From: JANRKT01 sp033763355
GTDB lineage: Bacteria; Bacteroidota; Bacteroidia; Chitinophagales; Chitinophagaceae
DNA length: 11,672 nt
NCBI GenBank assembly: GCA_033763355.1
Contig: JANRKT010000077.1
Span: 1-11,672 of the forward strand
Direction: 5' to 3'
The position numbers were made by a program, and so were the translations under genes. This document shows, in pieces, positions 5,362-11,550 of this stretch (position 1 is its first letter; each line of letters starts with the position of its first letter). The notes below the pieces were generated by a model. The model saw only the letters and a program-made list of their open reading frames with translations. It had not been told where the DNA came from and ran no database searches.

Positions 5362-6501
5362 TCATCGTTTTATTTTATCAGCAAGATCAGTAATGGCCTG
5401 CACCATCCGGTTCCATGAATATTTTTTCTTTTCCTCACGAAGTTGTGGCAAAAAATGGTTTTCGCCTAATTGAAAATATTCAATGATATGTTCAGCAATT
5501 GATTCAGGATTGGGTTCTGCCACCAAACCCACTTTACCATCCGGAACCAATGAAGGCAGCCCCCCCACATTGGTAACAACCATGGGTTTTTCAAAATGAT
5601 AAGCCAGCGGCGTTACACCGCTTTGAGTAGCCTGCCTGTATGGCTGCACTACCACATCTGCTGCGCAGAGATAATATTTCACTTCACTGTCGGGTATAAA
5701 ATCTGTTCTCAGTACCAGTTGTTCATTCAAATTAAGTTGTGCAATGAGTTCGCGGTAAGGTTTGGTGTCTTCATAAAACTCTCCGGCAACAAGAAGTTTG
5801 ACATTCCCGGGGATTTTATCTTTCAGCAATTTCATTGCATGAAGTAAAATATCAAGCCCTTTATACTTACGGATAAAGCCAAAGAATAAAATAATCTTGT
5901 CGCCGGCGTTAAGGCCCAGGTGTTCTCTTGCTTCCTGCTTGGAAATGATTGCACCAAAATTGTCGTATAAGGGATGGATAATAAATGCAGCAGGTTTGGC
6001 TGCATCAAATTGTTTTAAATCCTCCATCACCTTTTCACTCATGGTAATGCAGGCGTCAGCAGATTTCAGGAAATAACGGGTAAAGGGTTTATCTCCCGGT
6101 CTTTTTTCATGGGGAATGATGTTATCTGTTATGGCAATCACTTTGGTATGCCTGTTCTTTTTTGCAATTCTTAAAATTGTTCCCAGGCAGGGGCCCATAA
6201 AAGGCAGCCAGTAACGCACCACTATAATGTCGGGCTTCATGCGCTTCAGTTCATGCCCCACATTCAGCCAGTTAAGTGGGTGAACGGAATTAATAACAGA
6301 AAAAATTTCAATTCCTTCAGGCGGAAGGTCGGTGCTGTATTGCGTAGTGCCGGGAAAAAGAAATGAAGGATACTGAAGTGAGAAGGAAAATATGGAACAA
6401 TCGTTTCCTTCATCTTTAAACTGCCTGCATAGGCGCTGATCGAAAGTGGCCAGGCCGCCGCGGAGCGGATGGGCGGGGCCGATGATGATAATCTTTTTCA
6501 T
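5362..6501 (-). CDS. GT4 family glycosyltransferase (GT-B fold)
   Basis: A 379-residue GT-B enzyme. The N-terminal half has a Gly-rich loop (PLRGGLATF, 12-20) for acceptor or donor phosphates; the C-terminal half has FFGFIRKYKGLDILL (206-220) and the donor-site stretch QPYRQATQSGVTPLAYHFEKPMVVTNVGGLPSLV near 286-319. The usual EX7E pair of GT4 enzymes is not intact here: SGV.PLAY takes the place of the second Glu region, as in some GT4 subgroups. It probably adds a sugar to a surface glycan at the cytoplasmic face; donor and acceptor are unknown, with the neighbouring heptose genes suggesting a heptose donor. Its ATG overlaps the vapC stop by ATGA (6498-6501), so its translation is probably coupled to the toxin gene. 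gmhA follows after 10 bases. Confidence 0.88.
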   Translation of the reverse strand: MKKIIIIGPAHPLRGGLATFDQRLCRQFKDEGNDCSIFSFSLQYPSFLFPGTTQYSTDLPPEGIEIFSVINSVHPLNWLNVGHELKRMKPDIIVVRYWLPFMGPCLGTILRIAKKNRHTKVIAITDNIIPHEKRPGDKPFTRYFLKSADACITMSEKVMEDLKQFDAAKPAAFIIHPLYDNFGAIISKQEAREHLGLNAGDKIILFFGFIRKYKGLDILLHAMKLLKDKIPGNVKLLVAGEFYEDTKPYRELIAQLNLNEQLVLRTDFIPDSEVKYYLCAADVVVQPYRQATQSGVTPLAYHFEKPMVVTNVGGLPSLVPDGKVGLVAEPNPESIAEHIIEYFQLGENHFLPQLREEKKKYSWNRMVQAITDLADKIKR

Positions 6502-6902
6502 ATCAGAGAAGCAGGAGTAACCAGGCTTAATGTGCTGATTAAATTGAAATGAGATTCATTTAATGTAGCCAGCGGCCTGTTATAATGAACAGCAGTAGCT
6601 GCTATAATAAGGTCTTCTATCGAAATACTTTTGCGTTTCTTTTTCAGTTCATTCCTGATCTGAAGCGCAGTATAGTTCATTGAAGGCGTATAAGAGTTAA
6701 TTTGAATGTCCTTCAGTATATCCCACCAGAATTTTTGCTGTTTCTCGTTTATACCTCTTAAAATCTCAAAATGTGTTAGCACTGAAATGTGAAATTCAGA
6801 ATACTGGTGTGACAATTTATGCAGCAGGGAATTTGTTTTATTGGTTTTCCTGAAATATTCAATTAAAACAGATGTGTCTAAAAGGATCAGCTGACCTTCC
6901 AT
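6498..6902 (-). CDS. vapC: PIN-domain ribonuclease toxin, VapC-like
   Basis: A 134-residue PIN-domain protein. LLDTSVLIEYF gives D9, THFEILRG gives E46, and ISIEDLIIAATA gives E96/D97; the fourth position, often Asp, is N115 in LATLNESHF, as in many VapC proteins. These acidic residues bind the metal ion used to cut RNA, in studied cases often tRNA. Its first 16 bases overlap the end of the 52-residue antitoxin-like gene, the usual order for vapBC. Its stop overlaps the GT4 start by ATGA. The pair is thus placed inside a run of glycan genes rather than standing alone. Length and motifs look intact, so the toxin is probably active unless neutralised. Confidence 0.9.
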   Translation of the reverse strand: MEGQLILLDTSVLIEYFRKTNKTNSLLHKLSHQYSEFHISVLTHFEILRGINEKQQKFWWDILKDIQINSYTPSMNYTALQIRNELKKKRKSISIEDLIIAATAVHYNRPLATLNESHFNLISTLSLVTPASLI

Positions 6903-7045
6903 TTATACAAATTTTTTTTCTCCTTCAGCCATTCCCGGTACTGCTTTTCAGACATCACAGGCCCCCTGAGCAGTTTTTTTTGAAAAGAAGTCAATTCCTT
7001 TTTTTCAAGCCCTTTATCAACCTTAAGTTTAATGATTCTTGCCAT
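6887..7045 (-). CDS. Short antitoxin-like protein paired with VapC
   Basis: I translated this 52-residue gene by hand: MARIIKLKVDKGLEKK, then a middle and C-terminal part with LLRGPVMSEKQYREWLKEKK. It is very basic, and LLrGPvMSe..y.eWl recalls the C-terminal toxin-binding segment of small Bacteroidota antitoxins beside PIN toxins; I infer it from that memory and from position, not from a search. Its stop (6889-6887) lies 16 bases inside vapC in another frame, the typical overlap of such pairs. No clear ribbon-helix-helix or AbrB DNA-binding domain fits in its length, though the N-terminal strand KIIKL-type pattern may dimerise. A perfect TAAATTTG sits four bases before the ATG. The GT2 gene ends 21 bases upstream. 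Confidence 0.75.
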   Translation of the reverse strand: MARIIKLKVDKGLEKKELTSFQKKLLRGPVMSEKQYREWLKEKKNLYKWKVS

Positions 7046-7049
7046 GACT

Positions 7050-7057
7050 CAAATTTA
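7050..7057 (-). promoter_or_regulatory. Bacteroidota -7 box before the antitoxin gene
   Basis: The minus strand reads TAAATTTG, a perfect match to TAnnTTTG, only four bases from the antitoxin ATG. A TTG at about 19 bases upstream is not seen. If used, the transcript would start at or very near the ATG, giving a leaderless or almost leaderless message for the toxin-antitoxin pair and the genes after it. Confidence 0.45.
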
Positions 7058-7066
7058 GCATAAAAA

Positions 7067-8011
7067 TCAATCCAGCCCTTGCTTCTTCTCAATCAAATAA
7101 CTGTTCCGTTCAGGGGAATTGCGTGAAATGAGTTCACCTACAAAACCTGCCACAAAAAGCTGTGTGCCGATGATCATTATTGCAAGGGCAATATAAAATA
7201 CCGGTTTATTGGTTAAGGGGTATTGCTGGTCTATAATTTTTGAAATGATAAGGTAAAGGCTGATGCCGGAACCAATAATAAAACAGATTGTTCCCCATAA
7301 TCCAAAAAACTGCATAGGCCTTTTACCAAACTTGCCGAGGAACATTATGGTAGAAAGGTCGAGAAAACCATTGATAAATCTTTCCCAGCCAAATTTGGAT
7401 TTACCGTATTTACGCGGCTGGTGGGTTACAATCTTCTCACCAAACTTTTTAAACCCGGCCCATTTGGCCAGCAAAGGAATATAGCGGTGCATTTCGCCAT
7501 ATACTTCCACGCTGTGCACCACTTTTCTTTTATATGCTTTCAACCCGCAATTAAAATCGTGCAGCTTAATGTGCGACATGCGGCGTGTTACCGCATTAAA
7601 AAATTTTGAGGGAATGTTTTTGGTAAGTGTACTGTCATACCGTTTCTTTTTCCATCCGCTCACAAGGTCATACCCCTCCTCTTTTATCATCCTGCACAGT
7701 TCAGGAATTTCATCGGGGCTGTCCTGCAGATCAGCATCCATTGTTATTACCACTTCACCTTTGGCCGCTTTAAAACCTTCGTTAAGCGCAGCGCTTTTGC
7801 CATAGTTGCGCTGAAATTTTATTCCTTTGATACAGGGTGTTTCGCTGCCGAGTTTTTCAATTACATTCCATGAGTTATCGCTGCTGCCGTCATCTACCAG
7901 TATAATTTCATAAGATAAACCCTGGTTATGTGCAACCCTTGCAATCCATGCACACAATTCCGGCAAAGATTCTTCTTCGTCCAGTAAAGGAATAACAACG
8001 CTGAGGTCCAT
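7067..8011 (-). CDS. GT2 family glycosyltransferase with two C-terminal membrane helices (GtrB/ArnC-like)
   Basis: A 314-residue enzyme. VVIPLLDEEESL at the start, ILVDDGSSD (D40, D41) and the metal-binding D92-A93-D94 in TMDADLQD define the GT-A domain of GT2; HDFNCGLKAY (151-160) and RKYGKSKFGW (200-209) are typical of the undecaprenyl-phosphate sugar transferases. Two hydrophobic helices at about 233-257 and 271-294 anchor it in the inner membrane, as in GtrB and ArnC. It should transfer a sugar from a nucleotide donor to undecaprenyl phosphate on the cytoplasmic face; which sugar cannot be told. It lies 9 bases after the DUF4199 gene and 21 bases before the antitoxin gene, within the long minus-strand run. 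The residue pattern is intact, and the length is normal for the family. Confidence 0.92.
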   Translation of the reverse strand: MDLSVVIPLLDEEESLPELCAWIARVAHNQGLSYEIILVDDGSSDNSWNVIEKLGSETPCIKGIKFQRNYGKSAALNEGFKAAKGEVVITMDADLQDSPDEIPELCRMIKEEGYDLVSGWKKKRYDSTLTKNIPSKFFNAVTRRMSHIKLHDFNCGLKAYKRKVVHSVEVYGEMHRYIPLLAKWAGFKKFGEKIVTHQPRKYGKSKFGWERFINGFLDLSTIMFLGKFGKRPMQFFGLWGTICFIIGSGISLYLIISKIIDQQYPLTNKPVFYIALAIMIIGTQLFVAGFVGELISRNSPERNSYLIEKKQGLD

Positions 8012-8020
8012 TTAAAAAAA

Positions 8021-8566
8021 TTATGGATTAGTTACCGGCTGGGGGAATTCCGGCTTTTTCTTTTTAACAATGGCCGCAATAATAAGTGAAAAGATAAACC
8101 AAATGATACAGCCCCATGCAAAATTCAATATCATTTTCCCAAAACTAAAAGGATTGGATTGCAGCATTTGCTGAACCTGCTTGTCAATCATGTCATCCGA
8201 AGCGCCAAAACGCTTCATCATTTTTTGTGTTGTTTCAATGGTGGCCTGTAAAAGGCTTTCCCTGAAACCATCATCAATAAAATTTAAAATTACATAAGAT
8301 ACAAGCGTAGAGGCAAGTGCAGTAATTACAAAAACACCAAATGCAATTTTTAATGCCTCTTTAAATTCCAGAAAACCGCCATTGTTCTTCTTTTGTTTAA
8401 CACAAGCCAGTATTGCAAATATGATGGGCAACACGTATCCCGCAAAGGCCAAAGGACTGGTGAAGAGTTTGCTGCCGCCGAGATAAAGAATTACAAAAAA
8501 CAGTATACCTACTAATGCCGAAATTAATCCGTACTGCATCAGCGTGCTGGTTTTTTTTGCTTCCAT
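8021..8566 (-). CDS. DUF4199 integral membrane protein
   Basis: A 181-residue protein with four hydrophobic helices (about 12-30, 38-57, 74-96, 146-167), a polar, probably extracytoplasmic stretch between helices three and four (97-143), and a Lys/Pro-rich cytoplasmic tail. GGFLEFKEALKIAFGVFVITAL (63-84) and the four-helix layout match DUF4199, a family found mainly in Bacteroidota and often encoded beside a GT2 transferase and a dihydroorotase-like gene, as here. No activity is known; a helper role for the downstream membrane GT2 enzyme is a guess from position. The gap to the GT2 gene is 9 bases, and 10 bases separate it from the dihydroorotase-like gene, so the three are probably cotranscribed. 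Confidence 0.85.
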   Translation of the reverse strand: MEAKKTSTLMQYGLISALVGILFFVILYLGGSKLFTSPLAFAGYVLPIIFAILACVKQKKNNGGFLEFKEALKIAFGVFVITALASTLVSYVILNFIDDGFRESLLQATIETTQKMMKRFGASDDMIDKQVQQMLQSNPFSFGKMILNFAWGCIIWFIFSLIIAAIVKKKKPEFPQPVTNP

Positions 8567-8576
8567 GATGTTTATT

Positions 8577-9842
8577 TTAAAGAGTTGGGTTTAAAGATAA
8601 CTTTTCTCCGATTATTGTCCCTATTACCTTTCCCTTCAGTTCCTTTCCTAAAAATGCCGTGTTCTTCGATTTAGACTGAATATGCCGTTCCTCAAAGGTA
8701 AATGTTACACCCGGTTGAAATAAAGTTATATAGCAAGGCTCCCCTTCTTTAATGCAAACCTGTGGCAAACCAAAAATTTTCCCCGGGTTAATGCTTAACC
8801 ATTTCACCGTATCATCAGCCGAAAAGCCTAAACTGCCAAGCGCAGCATAACAGCTTTCCAAACCAATCATCCCCGGTTTTGCATATTCAAATTCGCAAAC
8901 CTTACTGTCCCATTCGTGTGGTTCATGATGTGTTGCCACCATGTCAACCGTACCATCAAGCAAAGCGTTTTTTAATGCGATGCTGTCTTCTTTGCTTCTC
9001 AACGGAAGGTTAACTTTCAGGTTGGTATCATAAGTCAGCAGGTCTTCCTCAGTAAAATAAAGATGGTATGGCGTAACAGAGCAGGTAACTTTAATACCCC
9101 CTTCTTTGGCCCTTTTGATATACTCCAGCGATTTGCGTGAAGTAACACCTGCAAAATGAAGTTTTGAATCCGTATATCTTGCCAGTTTAATATCCCTTGC
9201 TACCATCAGTTCTTCGGCCATAGCAGGTTTGCCGGGCAAACCAAGTCTTGTAGAAATAATCCCTTCATTCATCAAACCATGTGGTGCAATAGATTTATCA
9301 TCGGGTATCTGTATAATAATACCATCAATAGCTTTTACATATTGCAATGCTTTTATTAAAAGGCCTGCTGACTGAACAGTATTTAACCCGTCGCTGAAAG
9401 CAATAGCGCCGCTTGCTTTCATATCATACATCTCAGCCAGTTCTTTACCTTCTGTATTGCGGGTAATGGCTCCAATGGGGTGAAGGTTTACCGGGAGTGA
9501 TTTGCTTTTTTCCTTTATGTATTCGACCTGGCTTTTACTGTGCACAGCAGGTTGGGTATTGGGGAGAACAAAAACATGGGTAAAGCCGCCTGCTGCCGCA
9601 GCTTTTGAACCTGTTTCAAGGGTTTCTTTATATTCTGAACCCGGATCACAGAAGTGGGAGAAAGTATCAACCCAGCCCGGAGAAAGATGAAGGCCATCAC
9701 ATTCAATTACACGGTCAGCCTCTTGCTGCAATTGGCTGCTGATTTGAGCAATTTTGCCATCCCGGATGAAAATATCTTTGATTTTGCCTGAATGCGGAGA
9801 GGAAGGATCAACGATGCGGGCCTGCTTAATGAGTATTTTCAT
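8577..9842 (-). CDS. Dihydroorotase homologue, probably non-catalytic
   Basis: A 421-residue amidohydrolase-fold protein, full length for class I dihydroorotase. The fold is clear: GGFTHVFVLPNTQP (85-98), MNEGIISTRLGLPGKPAMAEEL (191-212), VTPYHLYFTEEDL (256-268) and PGMIGLESCYAAL (323-335) are all in order. Yet key positions differ: the DxHxH metal motif reads D59-T-F61-S-H63, the substrate Arg after it is C65, the His of the usual HCED is I179, the first His of TPHHL is Y259, and the catalytic Asp of ATDHAPH is H305. This should abolish normal dihydroorotate hydrolysis. Related His-poor forms in other bacteria act as structural partners of aspartate transcarbamoylase (PyrC' type); that role is inferred here. 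It is the first gene of the long minus-strand run. An automated annotation may call it pyrC. Confidence 0.85.
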   Translation of the reverse strand: MKILIKQARIVDPSSPHSGKIKDIFIRDGKIAQISSQLQQEADRVIECDGLHLSPGWVDTFSHFCDPGSEYKETLETGSKAAAAGGFTHVFVLPNTQPAVHSKSQVEYIKEKSKSLPVNLHPIGAITRNTEGKELAEMYDMKASGAIAFSDGLNTVQSAGLLIKALQYVKAIDGIIIQIPDDKSIAPHGLMNEGIISTRLGLPGKPAMAEELMVARDIKLARYTDSKLHFAGVTSRKSLEYIKRAKEGGIKVTCSVTPYHLYFTEEDLLTYDTNLKVNLPLRSKEDSIALKNALLDGTVDMVATHHEPHEWDSKVCEFEYAKPGMIGLESCYAALGSLGFSADDTVKWLSINPGKIFGLPQVCIKEGEPCYITLFQPGVTFTFEERHIQSKSKNTAFLGKELKGKVIGTIIGEKLSLNPTL

Positions 9843-9849
9843 TAAGTGG

Positions 9850-9857
9850 CGAAGTTA
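9850..9857 (-). promoter_or_regulatory. Possible -7 box before the dihydroorotase-like gene
   Basis: The minus strand reads TAACTTCG, one mismatch from TAnnTTTG, seven bases before the ATG at 9842. No clear TTG -33 element is seen. If real, it would be the promoter of the long minus-strand run and leave almost no leader. Confidence 0.3.
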
Positions 9858-9894
9858 AAGGTTGTTTTTGGTTCGGAAAAATGGTAAAAAATGC

Positions 9895-9902
9895 TACTTT
9901 TG
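9895..9902 (+). promoter_or_regulatory. Candidate promoter for the tRNA-Pro transcript
   Basis: TACTTTTG on the plus strand fits TAnnTTTG perfectly; TTCG lies 19 bases upstream in place of the TTG -33 element. Start of transcription would be near 9908, about 140 bases before the tRNA, so the precursor would contain the acceptor-stem-like hairpin at 9929-9945. No other open frame on this strand needs a promoter here. Confidence 0.4.
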
Positions 9903-9926
9903 CCGTCCGCTTAGCCGGAATAAAAG

Positions 9927-9957
9927 TTCGGGACGTAGCGTCCCGCCGCAGACGGGA
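9927..9957. repeat. Acceptor-stem copy and overlapping hairpins upstream of tRNA-Pro
   Basis: TTCGGGACGTAGCG at 9927-9940 is identical to 10047-10060, the 5' end of the tRNA gene plus two flanking bases, exactly 120 bases away. It runs on into TCCCG so that CGGGACG (9929-9935) and CGTCCCG (9939-9945) form a 7-bp hairpin, the tRNA acceptor stem closed by TAG. TCCCG (9941-9945) can instead pair with CGGGA (9953-9957). It may be a tRNA-derived deletion remnant or a dispersed repeat. The rest of 9843-10048 shows no gene. Confidence 0.7.
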
Positions 9958-10048
9958 GTGTAGTAACGAACCATAAAATGCAGATCAGTTCTTTTTGAAT
10001 ATAAAATTTTACCCCGCTCTGTTTTAAGCTATAGTAACAGACAATTTT

Positions 10049-10122
10049 CGGGACGTAGCGCAGCCCGGTAGCGCACTTGCATGGGGTGCAAGGGGTCGCT
10101 AGTTCGAATCTAGTCGTCCCGA
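10049..10122 (+). tRNA. tRNA-Pro (anticodon GGG)
   Basis: A complete cloverleaf is readable. The acceptor stem CGGGACG pairs with CGTCCCG (10115-10121), with discriminator A at 10122 and no encoded CCA. The D stem is GCGC/GCGC; the anticodon stem CTTGC/GCAAG closes the loop ATGGGGT, giving anticodon GGG; the T stem GCTAG/CTAGT (one G-T pair) closes TTCGAAT. The C1-G72 pair is typical of bacterial proline tRNAs. A strong terminator follows within a few bases, and then an integrase gene in the same direction, so the 3' part of this gene is the likely attachment site of the adjoining island. Confidence 0.96.
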
Positions 10123-10126
10123 CAAT

Positions 10127-10159
10127 AAAAGACTCTTGATTTTTTTCAAGGGTCTTTTT
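10127..10159 (+). terminator. Intrinsic terminator after tRNA-Pro
   Basis: AAAAGACTCTTGA (10127-10139) pairs with TCAAGGGTCTTTT (10146-10158), a 13-bp stem with one G-T pair and a loop of six T, ending in a T run. Its A-rich/T-rich flanks may let it work in both directions. Confidence 0.85.
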
Positions 10160-10191
10160 CATTACATGATATTATAAACCTGTCCCTCATT

Positions 10192-10234
10192 TGACCCTCC
10201 TAAACACCAATTTGGGTCAGAAATGGGTCAGAAA
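10192..10234 (+). promoter_or_regulatory. Tandem and inverted repeats at the integrase start
   Basis: TGGGTCAGAAA occurs twice in tandem (10213-10223, 10224-10234), and the second copy starts inside the integrase ATG at 10223-10225. TGACCC at 10192-10197 is an inverted copy of the GGGTCA core. The arrangement could be an arm-type integrase site or an autoregulatory operator; this is inferred from layout only. No good TAnnTTTG box is visible in 10163-10222. Confidence 0.4.
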
Positions 10235-11443
10235 TTAAGAACTCCAAAAGGAGAAATTAGTATTACAAACAGTGATGGAAGAATAAGATTAAGATGGAGA
10301 TATGGAGGGGAGAGATACTCATTAAACCTTCCATTTGTTTATCTGCCAGAAAACTTACATTATGCAAGTGTAAAGGTTGCAGAGATTAAGTTGGACATTC
10401 TAAAAGGATGTTTTGATACATCCTTAAAAAAGTATGAATACCAAAATTTACCTAAGCCTATTAAGGATAAGGAAGATATTGCAGAGACCCATTTGGGCGT
10501 TAGGAACATACTATTACTTCATGAGCTTGCTTCGAAATTTGACCATTGGGGAAAGAATATCCGAAATATTGACGTGGATAACTCAGTAGATTATCTATAT
10601 ATAAGAAAATGGCTTGAAAGATGTGACGGTATTCCAATTCATTTAATTGCTCAAAAACTAAATGATGAAAATTGGGCAATTACAACTTATAATAGGAGGC
10701 TCTCTTATCTCAACACTTTCTTTTCATGGCTACTTGAATCTAGTTTGATAGTTTATAATCCACTTAAAAATGTTTGCAAAAAGAAGGGAAAAGGCAAAAA
10801 GATTTGTTCCAGAAGAAAGCCTTTAGAAGAAAATGAAATTATAACATTATTGGAGGCAATAAAAAATGATACTTATTGTCCGGTTAATTCAAGATTCAAG
10901 CATTCATTCTATTTTCCATTCCTGACTTTTGTTTTTTTTACAGGTGTTAGGAATGCAGAAGCAATAGGCCTAAGGGTTAAGCACATTGATTTTATGAATA
11001 ACCAAATAGAGGTATCAGAAACCTTTGCTAGAACTATTAAAGGGACAAATCATGCTGCAAGAAGGGTTAAAGGAACAAAAATGAATAATATTAGATACCT
11101 GCCTCTATCAGAGGAATTAAGGATATTGCTTGAACTACAGGTAAAAGGTAAAACTCCCGATGACTTTGTATTTAAATCTCCTAATGGATTATCCATAGAT
11201 GATAAGATGTTTAAAAGACGAGTATTTAAACCTGTATTGATGAAGTTAGGCCTAGGTGATAGGGATTTGTATGTTGCCAGACATTCATTTGGGACAAGAG
11301 CTGTTCAGCAAGGTTTAGTATTAACTGATGTTGCTTACCTCATGGGTCATAGTACAGTAGAAACTACTATGAGGAATTATGTAAGTGTTGCAAAGGCAAC
11401 TAAGAATTTACCAACTCTATATACCATATCAAATAGCATTTAA
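10223..11443 (+). CDS. Tyrosine recombinase/integrase with N-terminal Arm DNA-binding domain (DUF3596-like)
   Basis: A 406-residue site-specific recombinase. The N-terminus (about 8-75: GEISI..SDGRIRLRWRYGGERY, then an ILKGCFDTSLKKY end) is the Arm DNA-binding domain of the DUF3596 type. A SAM-like core-binding domain covers roughly 90-185. The catalytic domain has R243 (FFTGVRNAEAIGL), K286 (RVKGTKMNNIRYLPL), R353 with H354 (ARHSFGTR), H376 (LMGHST) and the nucleophile Y386 (MRNYVSV). Box II normally starts with His; here it is Y350, a change I associate with this integrase group. All else looks intact, so it is probably active. It directly follows tRNA-Pro in the same direction and is richer in A+T and in AGA/ATA codons than the genes to the left, which points to the edge of a horizontally acquired island extending to the right. 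Confidence 0.95.
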   Translation: MGQKLRTPKGEISITNSDGRIRLRWRYGGERYSLNLPFVYLPENLHYASVKVAEIKLDILKGCFDTSLKKYEYQNLPKPIKDKEDIAETHLGVRNILLLHELASKFDHWGKNIRNIDVDNSVDYLYIRKWLERCDGIPIHLIAQKLNDENWAITTYNRRLSYLNTFFSWLLESSLIVYNPLKNVCKKKGKGKKICSRRKPLEENEIITLLEAIKNDTYCPVNSRFKHSFYFPFLTFVFFTGVRNAEAIGLRVKHIDFMNNQIEVSETFARTIKGTNHAARRVKGTKMNNIRYLPLSEELRILLELQVKGKTPDDFVFKSPNGLSIDDKMFKRRVFKPVLMKLGLGDRDLYVARHSFGTRAVQQGLVLTDVAYLMGHSTVETTMRNYVSVAKATKNLPTLYTISNSI

Positions 11444-11550
11444 CTACTTTTATTTAGCAACTTTTGAAATTCCTTATAAAGTGAGAGAAATTGAAAATCG
11501 AATTAATTGACTAAACTTGAATACTAATCATGAAGTCTCTAATCAACTAC
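11444..11550. other. A+T-rich gap after the integrase
   Basis: No open frame of note, no convincing hairpin with a T run and no repeat of the tRNA 3' end is visible here. It lies between the integrase and the end of a converging gene. Confidence 0.5.

Noticed and set aside
9911..10162. Minus-strand reading frame of 83 codons across the tRNA gene
   Set aside because: It contains the well-known false protein from the antisense of a tRNA gene (GTTRFELATP type) and covers the tRNA, the terminator and the hairpin repeat.
10223..11443. Integrase as a broken gene because box II lacks its first His
   Set aside because: The other catalytic residues (R243, K286, R353, H376, Y386) are present, the frame is full length, and I associate Tyr at this position with related integrases.
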